Assembly (NCBI GenBank): GCA_027625915.1
Contig: JANTQA010000038.1
Location: forward strand, 124,001 to 188,000
Length of the DNA stretch: 64,000 nucleotides
Source: Anaeramoeba flamelloides
Taxonomy: Eukaryota; Metamonada; Anaeramoebidae
Direction of reading: 5' to 3'
The notes under the pieces are model-generated. The model searched no databases and was not told the origin of the DNA. It saw only the letters and a program-made list of their open reading frames with translations. Below are positions 10,480-21,971 of the stretch, piece by piece. Position numbers and translations under genes: made by a program. Position 1 is the first letter of the stretch; every line of letters begins with the position of its first letter.

Positions 10480-13400
10480 TTTCTTAACCTTGGTTAATAT
10501 GTAAGTTATTTATTAAAAAGAATGGAAATCAAAAAAAAAAAAAAAAAAAAGAAGCAAGTAAAAAAAATAAAGTACTTTTTAGAACATTTAGTATTTTGGT
10601 TGGAATTTTTACGAACCTGTACGAAGTAAACCACTTTGGTTTTTTTGCCAAACAAATGTCGAATTAATTTTACTTTTTTTTAATTATTTCCTTTTTGTGG
10701 AGATTGTATATATTTGTGGTCTCTTCAAAGGTGGAGTGGTACAATTTACCTCACAATTTGTTCTATTCCACATTTGTTAAATGTTAAGATTGTTTTTTTT
10801 ACTTTAAAAATTAGAATTTTAAGACAATAATTGGCCAAAAAATCAAATTACTCTTACCCTTTTTGAATTGGAAAGAAACAGAGTCTCTCATTATGTTGTT
10901 TATTTTTGTCATGAAATGGATTACGAGTACTTTTCTGTTTTGTCAATTTGAGAATTTTTGTTTTGATCCCAAATTATCAATCTTGAAAAGCTCAAAGAAC
11001 CGTTTTAATATTTATAGGCAGTGTTTCTCTTTTTGATGTAGACTGTTCACAGAAAAGGATTTTTTGTTTTTTTTTGTGTTTTTTAAATTTTCTTTTTTTT
11101 TTTGAGAAAAATCTATTTTAGAATTATGAACCATTTTATTAAGGCCTTTTCTTTTCTTAGTTCACCAAAAATACAATAATGCTTTTTTTGAGAATAAAGT
11201 TTTGTCAATAGAAATAAAACACTTTTTTCTCGAATTTCACATAATTTGTTTTTTTAAAGTATAAAAATGCCACCAAACGGAGAGTAATCTAAATACCAAA
11301 TATTTGTATGAATTTTTGTAAAAAGGAGAAAAATTGACAAGTTAATGCAAGTATGAAAGTTAAAATTTCACAATTGTTGAATATTAAAACGCGAAACAAA
11401 AATCAACTTTGTTAAAATCATTTTTAAAAAAAAAGGGAAACTTGAGAAAAGGCTTTTGGTTGACTCAAAATTCAGTAAAACGATCTTTAACACGAACTCC
11501 TATTTTTCCTTATCTTTTCTACTGATAAATTCAAATAAATATCTGAAAATTTTTACTTCATTTTCCTTTTTAAATCTTTTTTTAATCATTTTGAATATTG
11601 TATTTTATTAGCTTAAATGTTGAAAAACTTTGTAAAGTTACTTGTTCATTCAAAATATTAGTACTCTTGAGTTGTTTTAAAAGTTAAGTTAATTGGAGAT
11701 CACAAAAATAGAAATTGAACTAAAAATTTCACGAAATAAATTTGAATTTATCAGTATTTTGCATTTTTTTTTAAGAAATAATTGTTTACCCAAGAATTAA
11801 TAAAGCAGAAATGAGTGATCTCTTACAAATTGCCTCGACGGACTGTTACTTCTTTTTCGATCTGTTTCATTATTTTAAATCACAAATTTAACAATACTAC
11901 AAATCCCTAATTATGTCAAAAAGATTTTCGAAATGTTTGGTTTTTGACACAATTATTAAAAAAATCAATTTCATGAATAATCAAGTGAATTAAAATGATC
12001 AATTAATGCCAAACTCCCTCCAAAGTAAGAAAGTTTTTAACCATTCCATTCAACCCGAGAAAAGATTTTACATTGTTCACATATTCTAAGAGTATTTAAA
12101 TTAGCTCATATCTAAACTGATTACTTCTTTTTTCCAAAGTTTTATCTTAAAAAAGTTGATGTTTTTCTTAATAATTGGAAAAGTATTTACCTTTTTTTTT
12201 TTAGGTCTAATCCATTTGTGGCTTCAAAAGCTTCGTTACTATTCTATTTATTGTTAGTCAAATTTAAATTTACGATCCTTTTTGTTTTTTTAACTTTATT
12301 TTAAAGTTAATTTATTTGATGTCAGAATTGTTATTAATTATTTTAAAGGATTTAAGAGCTAAAAAGAGTTCACAATTTTTCAAGAATCTTTTCAAGCTGT
12401 AAAAACTCCAAAAATTTATTATTCTGTAGTCAAAATAAATTTTGCAGAAAAGTTTGATACTTGTTTCGAAATAAAAAGCTTGTTTTTTTGTTAAAGAAGA
12501 ACGATAAATTAGCCAAACCAAGAAACTAACAATAAAAAAGAGGCAAATAGGGTTTTGGTCTCTTAAAGTTCTATTAATTAAAAAGAAATTCGAAAAATAA
12601 AAGATCAAATTGGAAAATTTATCTCAAAAAATAGAGTTAATTATGTAATCTTTTTACAAAAAAAGAAAAAAATCATAACAATTAGAAAATTCGAAAAATT
12701 TTCAACAAATTGCCTTCATAACTCATTTTTTTTCTTAAAGTTCAAAGGGTTTTTGTTTTAAAATTGATTTGAACTTGGGTATATGACTGGGTAGTGAATT
12801 AGATTTTTCATAGGAATAAAAAGAATTAAAATTGAACTGTATATTTTTTAAAATATCAATTATACTTTTTGCGTTACATGCATTATTTTGATCACTGTAT
12901 TTGTTAAAGGACATTACCTTCTTTTAAGGTTAACAAAGGTTTTTTTGCGAAAAGATTCTTATTGTGATCACTTTAATTTGTTAGAATAAGAATTGAAAAA
13001 AAACTTGGTTGGAAAAGATCACTTGGATGAGTTTTTTTTTAAATTTGCTTGCTTAAAGGGTCAGTTAACTTGATAGAATAGTATTTGTGTTGTTTAAATG
13101 GTTTTGTTTTTTCCTGTAATTCTATTCTATTTGAAATGTGATAAATTAAGAAAAAAAATTCTATTTTCTTACGGACTAAATTTGCAATTCCACAAGTCAT
13201 ATTAACATATTTTGATCCAATTTCATTTAAATTGTAAACTTGGTATACACCCAACTATTCTCCAATTAGGATCAAAAAATCATTTTTGGTATATTTTTGA
13301 AGAAAAATTCCAGAAAAAGAAATTTTTCGATCCAAAATCCAAACGTACTTATTACGAAAAGTGGTAATGGAAAAGAAAAATAAACCCAGGTTTTTGATCT

Positions 13401-14332
13401 TGAAAAATGAAGATCATTTCAAACACTCTCTATAAACAACTCTATCCTTGAAAGATCACTATCTATGGATTTTGTACATTATGTCACTTTAATTGTTACA
13501 TTGTCTCGCAAATCATAATAATACTCTCAAATAAAGTGTAATTTTCTTAGTTTTACTGATTCTTTTTTTTTTTCTTGGATTGAAGTTCTCAATAACATAA
13601 CCCATCGTATTTACCCTCTTTTGGCATTTTGAATTTAAATTTCCATTACTAACTACCCAAATAATTTGATTTATTTTTGTGAAATATTTTTTTTATAAAA
13701 ATTTTACTCTTTTGTTTTTATTTTTTCCAACAAAAGACAATTGTTAGTTCCAAGACAAACTGGGTTGAGGATGTGTGTTGTTTTTTATTGTAGACTTTTA
13801 CATTCAATGATCGAATAAATCTAAAAATACAAAAAAGAGCCTAGCTTATTGTCATTTAAAAAAAAAATATAAAGTAAAGTTGAGAAATATATTAATCCAT
13901 TTGAAAAGTTGTGATTTTTGTGAATTCTGTTCATTACTATTTCCTTTAATCGAGCTTGTTTCAAAATTTACCAACCCTCATTACAATCAAAAATAATATA
14001 TTTGATTTTTAAGGATATTTACCCGAAGGGTCTTGAAATTAAAAGTACAAGAATATAAGGAAGATGGCATTTTTCTTTAAAAGTTTTAGTCCCCATTTTA
14101 ATTCGTATTTATTTTAAAAATATTATGGTAATTTTCAACATTTTTACTAGCGAACTCAATATTTTTTTAATTTTTCCCAAAAAAAAATATACAGATTTTT
14201 AACAACTCCCAATTTTTTTTACAAAAAAATTCACACATTGAATGGATCAATAAATTTAACAATTTTTTTTATCAACTCTTGATTTTTAAAGGAATAAAAC
14301 AATCTTTGTTTTTTTACATTATTATTTCATTA
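10480..14332. other. Intergenic, 3.9 kb, no supported gene
   Basis: Holds the presumed promoter of the RGS-DUF547 gene. Open frames at 12312-12608 and 13039-13254 (-) are short and lack an ATG start. The stretch 13253-13171 (-) is bounded by an AATAG acceptor-like site and a GTAAGA donor-like site and could be a lone exon or a remnant; I cannot place it in a family. Confidence 0.45.
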
Positions 14333-14525
14333 CACTCAGTTTCAAATTAAGACACAAACTTACACGGAATTTAAGGCACAAAAAAATCTCAAATTAATAC
14401 ACAAAATTTGGAGAATTTTTTTTTTACAAGTTATTTTACTAGAATCTGACTTTTGTGCTTCACTTTGAGATTTTACTTGCGCCTTAAATTTCGTTAAAGT
14501 TTATGTCTTAAAGTTGAACTGACTG
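14333..14525. mobile_element. Palindromic MITE (family A), copy 2
   Basis: A 193-bp foldback starting CACTCAGTTTCA and ending TTGAACTGACTG, flanked by TA. The arms are more diverged from each other than in copy 1, so it is probably older. It abuts the 5' edge of the LINE remnant that begins a few bases downstream, which suggests insertion into or beside that LINE. Confidence 0.8.
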
Positions 14526-14532
14526 TAAACAT

Positions 14533-16235
14533 AAAGCTGATGATGGAGGAGTTCCTTTAAATTACCGAATAATACCAATTAATAATACTTTAGCTAGATT
14601 TTTTCCAAAACTTATATATAAAGGGATAGAAGAATCTTGGAATCGTGTTTCAGATTCTCAATCTAGCTTTAAAGAAAAAAAAATCGATATAAGAATATCT
14701 GTTCTAAATTTATTATTCGAACTTGAAAAACTGAAAAAGAAAATATAAAAACATGTAATTTTTTATGGACACAATTGATATCAAAAACTGTTTTGATACA
14801 ATTAGTCATATATTAGTTCAATACAATCTCAACAAATATATTAGTAAATAAAAAAATTAAAAATTTAGCTGAAAATTATATCATAAAAATGAAGGAATAG
14901 GGGTTTATCTATCATATCCTCTCCCCCCTTTAACATTTGGATTTATTAGTCATTTTTTAATTGAAAAAATAAATTATTTTTTTTTTATTGATGAGCAAGT
15001 GTAAATTACACTCTGGGTACCCTTTTACTTAAATTCCCTTTTAGGAATTTAAGAGTAAAATCATAGGTTCCACGATTATTAATTAATGAAAATAATTTTA
15101 AACTGTCTTGACTTAAAATTATTTCATTGAAATTTAATTCTTTTAATTTATTGAAAAATATCAATCTATCTTCTGTATCGGAAGGATACACCTATAAAAA
15201 TGATCAATATTTTCTATTATCTCTTTATGTTGTATATTTTAAACACAAAGAATAAAAATTATTTGATTTTTTATTTATGACATAATCATATCTATTTAAG
15301 CAGTTAGTAGATCTTCTGAATTTTTATAATATTGAACTTGATGGATAACTTAAGTATTTTTGATTAATAAATATTTTTTTTTTGGTTTTTAATTATTTGA
15401 AAATATTCTTGTGGAGTGTCGTCAAATGCCTAGGTTTTCCAGAATTCAAAAGAATGGGGTAAAATCAAAGATTTAACTTAATTCTTTTAAATTATGGAAA
15501 ACCTTACCGCGGTTTTCTTAACGTTTTCTGTTTTGTTTGTTTAAGCGTTCTAGGTTTTTTTGAGGTTTTCTATTTTATTTTGAAAATATATTGATTTTCT
15601 TTAAGTTTTTTTGAGTTTTCTATTTATTTGGAAAATCAATAGAAATTCATTCGGTTTTTTTTACTTTTTGAAATAAACCAAAAATTTTTAATTTTTTTTT
15701 TTATTTCAAAAAGCAAAAAAAAAACCCTTGAAAACTTCACAAATAAAATAGAAAACCTCAAAAAAACCTAGAACAATTGACAAATAAATAGAAAAATAAA
15801 AAAACGGAACGAAAATCTATTGATTTTATAAATAAACAGATATCCCAAGAAAACCTCGAACACTTATAAATAAACAGAAAACTCAAGAAAACCTAACGGC
15901 GCTTTTCCCGAATTGAAAAAAATGGAGAAAAAACAAATATTTTACTCAATTATTTTGGATTCTGGAAAACCTAACAACAAAAAATATTTAAAATGGAAGG
16001 GCTCAACTTCCATCTTACTTCGAAGAAATCTCAAAAATTATCTAAAATAGATATTATTGTGTTTATGATAAAAATAAAATAAAAATAAAATTATACAATT
16101 TATATAGAAAACGTTTAAATTTAGAAATCATTAAAAATATGGATCATTTTTTATGTGACTGCCAATTCTCTGAAAAAAACAGAACAATTTGGATCACAGA
16201 ACGAATTCAAATTCAAAAAAAAAAAAAAAGAATAA
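14533..16235 (+). mobile_element. Decayed non-LTR retrotransposon (LINE) remnant
   Basis: From 14533 the + strand encodes a reverse-transcriptase-like stretch: NYRIIPINNTLARFF, then SDSQSSF, which fits the YRPI-type and SxxQxGF-type blocks of LINE RT. A frame change follows near 14750. The next block reads FFMDTIDIKNCFDTISH, matching the FIDxxKAFD catalytic block. Near 14900 GVYLSYPLPPLTF matches the QGxPLSPLLF block. Several stops and at least one frameshift show it is dead. A 3' piece near 16120-16190 (MDHFLCDCQF) resembles the Cys/His end typical of LINE ORF2. Between the pieces lies an inserted foldback at 15414-15980. Family beyond LINE is not determined. Confidence 0.55.
15414..15980. 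repeat. Foldback repeat (family D), composite copy
   Basis: The left end starts GAGTGTCGTC..TGCCTAGGTTTTCC and is followed by a 70-bp hairpin (15432-15503). The right end carries another hairpin (about 15905-15973) ending GGAAAACCT. Between them two arms of about 170 bp are inverted copies of each other around about 15690 (for example TAGGTTTTTTTGAGG against CCTCAAAAAAACCTAG). It sits inside the decayed LINE. Non-coding. Confidence 0.6.
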
Positions 16236-16358
16236 TATCTTTGATATTATTCAGAACAAAGACTCATTATTTATTATATCATTGTCCAATGATAAAAAAA
16301 TTATGATTCTTTATTGAAATTTCCAAACAGCAATTTTGAAATTAGTTGACGTGTTGTA

Positions 16359-16552
16359 GAGTGTCGAAGAGTACCGAGGTTATCCAGAATTCAAAAGAAT
16401 ATAGTAAAATCTAAGATTTTACTCAATTCTTCTACATTATGGAAAAGCCAACATCATTTTTTTTAATTTAAGAAATAAACCGAAAATTAAATAAATTTTC
16501 GGTTTATTTCTTGAATTAAAAAAAACCTAACAACTGTAAGAGGAAATTAATT
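16359..16552. repeat. Hairpin-containing dispersed repeat (family D), opposite orientation to copy 1
   Basis: Begins GAGTGTCGAAGAGTACCGAGG and ends CTGTAAGAGGAAATTAA, the reverse complement of the layout at 1809-2000. It contains the TCCAGAATTCAAAAGAAT hairpin and a second perfect-looking hairpin around 16495 (AAATAAACCGAAAA against TTTTCGGTTTATTT). Confidence 0.6.
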
Positions 16553-18276
16553 TTCACCTTACAAAAAAAAAAAAGAATTCAATATTTTTCGGAAGAATGA
16601 TAATATTTGAAAAAAAAACCATTTATTAATTAATATTTCGCATATTTACAATAATTGTATTCAAAAAAAAATCAAAAAAGGTTAAATTCAGATATTCAAG
16701 AATTTTTTAACAATTATCATGTTATTTGAAAATATATCAAGCTATTCGTTAAATTAATGTTAATTGAAAAATTACAGTAAAAAAGGGAACACTTTTGAAA
16801 TATTTTTACTTATTTTGCATTCAACTAAAAAGATATCAAAAATTGAAATAACTTCCCTTGGAATAAAAACTATTTCGATATTATTAAAGACTGTTTCACA
16901 TTAATCTGGGAATCCTAAGAAAAAATCCCAATACAATAAATTGTGCTAATTTTTAAAATTAACTCCCAAATTTGGAAAAATTGGTCATTCTTCAATTTTG
17001 GTTTTATGTGTTTTTTTGTGAATTCTATTTTAATTCTAATAACCAATATATTTTTTGGGATTGGTTTTTGTTTTAGAATAAACTAAAAAAATTTTTAAAC
17101 AACAAGAACTTTTTACTGGTCTTTTTTAATTTTTAAGACATTAAGGTTTTCCAAATAGAGGCCTCAGATTCAAAAAATGTTGTTATTTGGATGTAAATCA
17201 AATTAGTGGCCCATAGTTCAAATGTATCTAAAAAATCAATTAGTCAAGAATTACTATTGATTGATCTCATCAATTAAAAATAATTATTATTTAATAAAAA
17301 AAAACCAAGAATTTAATAAAAAAATCTGGATTTCAATACCAATTTAAAGGTGTGTACATCAATATTCCAACTCCAAAGTGTAAAATATCTTTCAAAAATT
17401 TGTTTTGAAATCTAGATAAATAGCTGAAACAATTCAATTTTTTCAAAAATTAAAAAAATTAAACATTGGATTATTTTAGAAAAAAATTTTTGTAAATTAT
17501 GATAAATATATTGATTTTACAATTACCTTTATCAGAAGGGAACAAAACTAATCACCCTTTGGGTATTTGTGTGGATCATTATTGAGTTAAACTTTGAAAT
17601 TAAAAAAACTTAAAATATTAAGACATTACATGTGTTTTGGAAGTTCTAAAGATGAATTTTTAAATACTATCATAAAGACTATTATTTAGAAACTTTTTTA
17701 AAATCGAAAAAGAATTAAAAAAAAAAATTTCAAAAAATGACACTTTTAGAATTGTGTTTATATGTAAAAAAATGAAATAATTTATTGTGCAATAAGATTT
17801 ATAATAGGCTTTTGAGAGCCATTTGAGTAATCTTGCACTGATATCATTTTTACCCAATTACAACATATATTGATTATAGAGGACAATAAAGGTCTCACTT
17901 ATAACATCAAATTATTTCAAAAATTTTTTTCAATTTAGTCGGTCTGGGTTAATCAACAAAAATTTTAACTTTGTAAGTATTCAAAGAGAACATCAATTTC
18001 TGCTTCTTCGCTAATTTAAAAGATCTGTTCCAGAGTTAATTTGTTGTCGTTAAATTTAAATAAAAAAAACAGTTGATTTGACAATTATGTTTTTCCTCAA
18101 ATCATGCTGTCTTAAAGCTTTTAAAAATCCAGACTAATCTTTCAAACGATCTCTTAATTTCAGATTATTCGCGAAAGTTTTCCACTTTTGTCAAATTGAC
18201 AATTGTCTTGGAAGGTGCAAAAACATTTCATTTTTTTTTTTTTCTCGTCGTAACTCAAAACAAAAACCAATACCAA
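16553..18276. other. Intergenic upstream of the RCC1-BTB gene
   Basis: AT-rich, no supported gene. The last ~150 bases before the ATG are a little richer in GC and may be the 5' untranslated region and promoter. The upstream in-frame TTG at 18196 is not a credible eukaryotic start. Confidence 0.5.
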
Positions 18277-20301
18277 ATGAGTCAGAATGTTTATGGGTTT
18301 GGGTGGAATGACACCCAGGCTATTTGTTATAATGAAATGGAAGAGATCTCTGTTCCTACAAGGATTGATGAATTATCTGATCAAGGGATTCTGGACATCA
18401 AGGCTTCTTTTGAGATTTCGATTTTCCAATTATTGGACGGAACCTTTTTGGAGTATGGGCGCAACAGGGAAGAGCCTGGTCTTCTTGAGATACCAACGAA
18501 AAAAAAGATCACTTCTTGGTGCTCGGGGAGGATGCATTCAATTTTTCAAGATGAAGATGGGAAATTGTTTGTCACAGGAAGAAATGCAAATGGCCAGTTA
18601 GGACTCGGCGATCAGGAGAAAGTAGAGGGTGTTGTTGAACTCAAATACTTCCAGGAGCAAAGCATTCAAATCGCTTATTATGGCGCGCATGAGAAAAATA
18701 GCTTTTTTGTCACAAGCAAGGGAAAGATGTATGCCTGTGGCCAGAGTTCCTTAATTAAGCTGCTTCTCCAAGATACGCCCGCGTATCTCACAACACCAAC
18801 GCTACTTGAAACCGACATGGATCATTTCATTACGCGTGTTTGGACTGGCTGCGAGGCCAAGCATGGTTTCTATGAAACACAGGACCAGAAGCTGGTTGTC
18901 TATGGCACGAACATTAGCGGGCAGCTTGGCATCAACAGCACCGACCAAATCACAAGCGCCAAGGAGATCACTACCTTTCGGAACAAGGGCAAAATTAAAC
19001 AGATTACTCTGTCGCTCTCCTGTAGCACCGTCCTCTTAGAAAACGGATCTGTTTACTCTTCGGGCTCGTTTACAACCAACGGCCAGGGCAAAAGCATCAA
19101 CAGCACCAAGTTCCAAAGAATTGACAAGCTCAAAGGCAAAAGCATTATTCAGATCGCAGGCGGCGCAATGTTCTCCTTAGCACTTGACAGCACTGGCGCT
19201 CTGTACGGTTGGGGCTCGATCAAATGGGGCAGATTTATAAAGAACGTTGGACAAGATCAACAACCGGAGCCAATCGAAATTAAAATCAATTCTTTATCAA
19301 AGATAAATCCCAAATTAATTCACCTCCACTCGTCTTGCTGGCACAGCTTTATTTGGTCTACCCCCGATCTCAGTTTAATTAATGATTTCCAAAATCTGTA
19401 TCAAAAGAAATATTCCACAGATTTTGCAATTTCCAATTTGAAATGCCATCAATTGCTAATCAAAATTCGAACTGGCTTGGATCCAAAAAAAGTTAAAGAC
19501 ATTATTGAGACCAATTCCTTCCCCCTTGATGAGATCAATTCATTTTTAAATTGGGTATATACAGGCGCAATACCTTTCAAAATTGAACCACTTTCTCAGA
19601 TTTGCAGTCTTCTGGAAATAAAGGACTTTACAAAGAAATCTTTACAGAAGGATATTGAATTATTGTATAGCGACAAAGAGTCAATGGATTTTTCGATTAT
19701 CGTTTCAGATGAAAACGATGTTGAAGACGAATCTGAAAACAAGAAAAATGAAAATGAAAATGAACAAGAAAATGAAAATGAAAAGGAAATAGAAAAGGAA
19801 AAAGAAAACGAAAAAGAAAACGAAAAAGAGAAGAAAAATGAAAATGAAAAAGATAACGAAAACGAAAACGAAATTGAAGTTGAAAAGGAAAAGAAAAAGA
19901 AAAAGAAAAAGGGGAAGGAAAAAGAAAAGGAAAAGGAAAAGGAAAAGGGAAAGGGAAAAAGAAGATTTTGGAAATTTGGAAGAAAAAAAAAAGAAAATAA
20001 AAATAAAAAATTAAGTGGAGAAATTTATGTTCATAAGCTTATTTTATTAGCAAGATCTGGTCTTTTTAGGGAAATGTTTTTAAGTATCCAAGACTCTTCA
20101 AATCAAGTCAAAGATTATACTGGCAAATCCATCGAAGCAATCGAATTATTAATACAATTTTTATACACAAACCAAATAGATTTATCAAAATTAAAAAAAA
20201 ATAAAAAACTTCATCTAGAATTAGAAAATGCCCAAGACTATTACCAATTATCACCAAATTCCCTTTTTGGTGATTATATTAAACAAATTAATTTTAATTA
20301 A
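18277..20301 (+). CDS. RCC1-repeat / tandem BTB protein
   Basis: A single exon of 674 codons. I start at the ATG at 18277 because the in-frame extension upstream has no ATG. Residues about 1-365 form RCC1-type propeller repeats (GFGWND, EYGRNREE, VTGRNANGQLGLG, VYGTNISGQLGI, LYGWGSIKWG). Residues about 375-465 look like a first, degenerate BTB (LKCHQLLIKIRTGLD, LNWVYTGAIPF). A second BTB starts at about 472 (MDFSIIV). It is interrupted by about 95 residues of Glu/Lys/Asn low complexity, then resumes as IYVHKLILLARSGLFREMF. BTB domains often recruit cullin-3, and RCC1-like propellers bind partner proteins or GTPases, so a CRL3 substrate adaptor is likely but inferred. The middle of the coding region (about 18640-19270) is clearly richer in GC than either end. 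Confidence 0.85.
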   Translation: MSQNVYGFGWNDTQAICYNEMEEISVPTRIDELSDQGILDIKASFEISIFQLLDGTFLEYGRNREEPGLLEIPTKKKITSWCSGRMHSIFQDEDGKLFVTGRNANGQLGLGDQEKVEGVVELKYFQEQSIQIAYYGAHEKNSFFVTSKGKMYACGQSSLIKLLLQDTPAYLTTPTLLETDMDHFITRVWTGCEAKHGFYETQDQKLVVYGTNISGQLGINSTDQITSAKEITTFRNKGKIKQITLSLSCSTVLLENGSVYSSGSFTTNGQGKSINSTKFQRIDKLKGKSIIQIAGGAMFSLALDSTGALYGWGSIKWGRFIKNVGQDQQPEPIEIKINSLSKINPKLIHLHSSCWHSFIWSTPDLSLINDFQNLYQKKYSTDFAISNLKCHQLLIKIRTGLDPKKVKDIIETNSFPLDEINSFLNWVYTGAIPFKIEPLSQICSLLEIKDFTKKSLQKDIELLYSDKESMDFSIIVSDENDVEDESENKKNENENEQENENEKEIEKEKENEKENEKEKKNENEKDNENENEIEVEKEKKKKKKKGKEKEKEKEKEKGKGKRRFWKFGRKKKENKNKKLSGEIYVHKLILLARSGLFREMFLSIQDSSNQVKDYTGKSIEAIELLIQFLYTNQIDLSKLKKNKKLHLELENAQDYYQLSPNSLFGDYIKQINFN

Positions 20302-21774
20302 TTGGAAATTATAAAAACTTCAAAAATACTCGAAAATGCAAAATATTTGAATTTTTTCGACAAATCAAAAATCATTAAAAAAGACTTTTAATCGTTTTTG
20401 TTTTTGTTTTTTTTCATTATTTAATATTACTAATCATCGATATTTCAGGTAAATTTTTAATTTTATTTTCAAGAAATTGAAAAAAAATCAAATTATTTTC
20501 AAAACTAAATAAAAATAATCTGGTATTTTAATAATGTTCATTTATTTTAGAAATTAAAAATAAATGATTATATTAATTCTAAAAAAGACAGTTTTTTAAT
20601 TTAAAAAATAAAAATCACTTTTGAATTATGATAATCTAATCTCACAATCTAATTCTGTGGAATTTTTTTTTCAGAATATTTTTTCAAGTAATTTTTTTTT
20701 GTTTTTTTTTTGGAAAATTTAATACAAATTCTTTTGAAAATAATTTATTTCATAAAATAATTTAGATCAGCCACCGAGGATTATTGTACGTATTCTTTTT
20801 GTGAAATTTGTTAAAATATAATGTTTTTTAACCCCAATTTGCTTTGTAAAAAACAATTAGCAATAGTGATGAGTTTTTTCTAAAAAGATTTTGGTAATTA
20901 TAAGAGGTTTTTCTTTCATGATAAAAACAAATCGAAAAAAATAAGGGTGGAAAATATTTAAACGGTAATTTTATCATTGTGGGTTTGTTTAAGAAAAAAT
21001 TGAATCTTTTTGGGTTTCGAGTATTATTTATAATTTTACAAAGATCCAAATTTATTTGTTTATTTTTCTTTTTCTTTTTCTTTTTTTGTTTTTCTCAAAA
21101 ATGAACTATAATTATCAATTATTAAATAACAATTATTCAAATAAATTAGTTAGTGACTTAATCCACAAAAGAAAAAAATGATTAATCCAATTTTCAATTT
21201 TTTTTTTATTTTTTATTTTTGAAGGGGGTGCATCTAATCTTATTCATTAATATTTTTTAAAAAAAATCTATTTCCATAAAAGTGTGTAAAATTTATTTTA
21301 AAATATAAACATTAAACTCAATCTTCAAAATAGTATTTACTATTACAAAATTATTAACCATCGTTTATAGGTCATGATAATATTGTAATTTGTTACAAAG
21401 AATTGTATAACATAAATAAAATATATTAAAATTTCTAGATCTCGATTTTATCTGATATTTTTTAGGCTTGAAAATTGGGGTTTATTATTATATTTTTGAT
21501 CGAAAAAACCGTTTTCTTAACTTTTTCATCTCAATGAAAATTTTAAATAGAATTGAATAAATGTAACTGCATTCGATTGTTTAAAAAAATCAACTCTACC
21601 ATTTTCTGGTTTCCATTTTATTTATTTAAATGAGTCATACAATATTTTCTCCAAAATAAAGTGCTGTATTTTTTTTCAAATCACTTTAGGAAAAGATTTT
21701 ATTGAATGTATTTAGAAATCAATACATTAGTCATTGATTCAACTGGGATTAATATCAAACTTAATTTGGTATTA
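20302..21774. other. Intergenic, no supported gene
   Basis: AT-rich 3' flank of the RCC1-BTB gene. I see only homopolymer runs and short chance frames. Confidence 0.5.
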
Positions 21775-21971
21775 CAGTCAGTTTCACTTTTAAGGCACAA
21801 ACTTTCAACGAAATTTAAGGCTCAATCAAAATCTCAAATTAAGGCACAAAATTCAAATTCTAGGAAAATAAATTGTAAAAAATAAAATTCCAAATTTTGT
21901 GCTTTAATTTGAGATTTTTATTGTGCCTTAAATTTCGTTGAAAGTTTGTGTCTTAAAAGTGAAACTGACTG
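21775..21971. mobile_element. Palindromic MITE (family A), copy 3
   Basis: A 197-bp foldback, CAGTCAGTTTCACTTTTAAG at the left and its reverse complement at the right (ends GTGAAACTGACTG), flanked by TA. This copy has the best-preserved terminal arms of the set. Confidence 0.87.

Noticed and set aside
15006-15191. 61-residue minus-strand frame as a gene
   Set aside because: It lies within the decayed LINE region and has no family match; it may belong to another LINE piece on the opposite strand, but I cannot show it.
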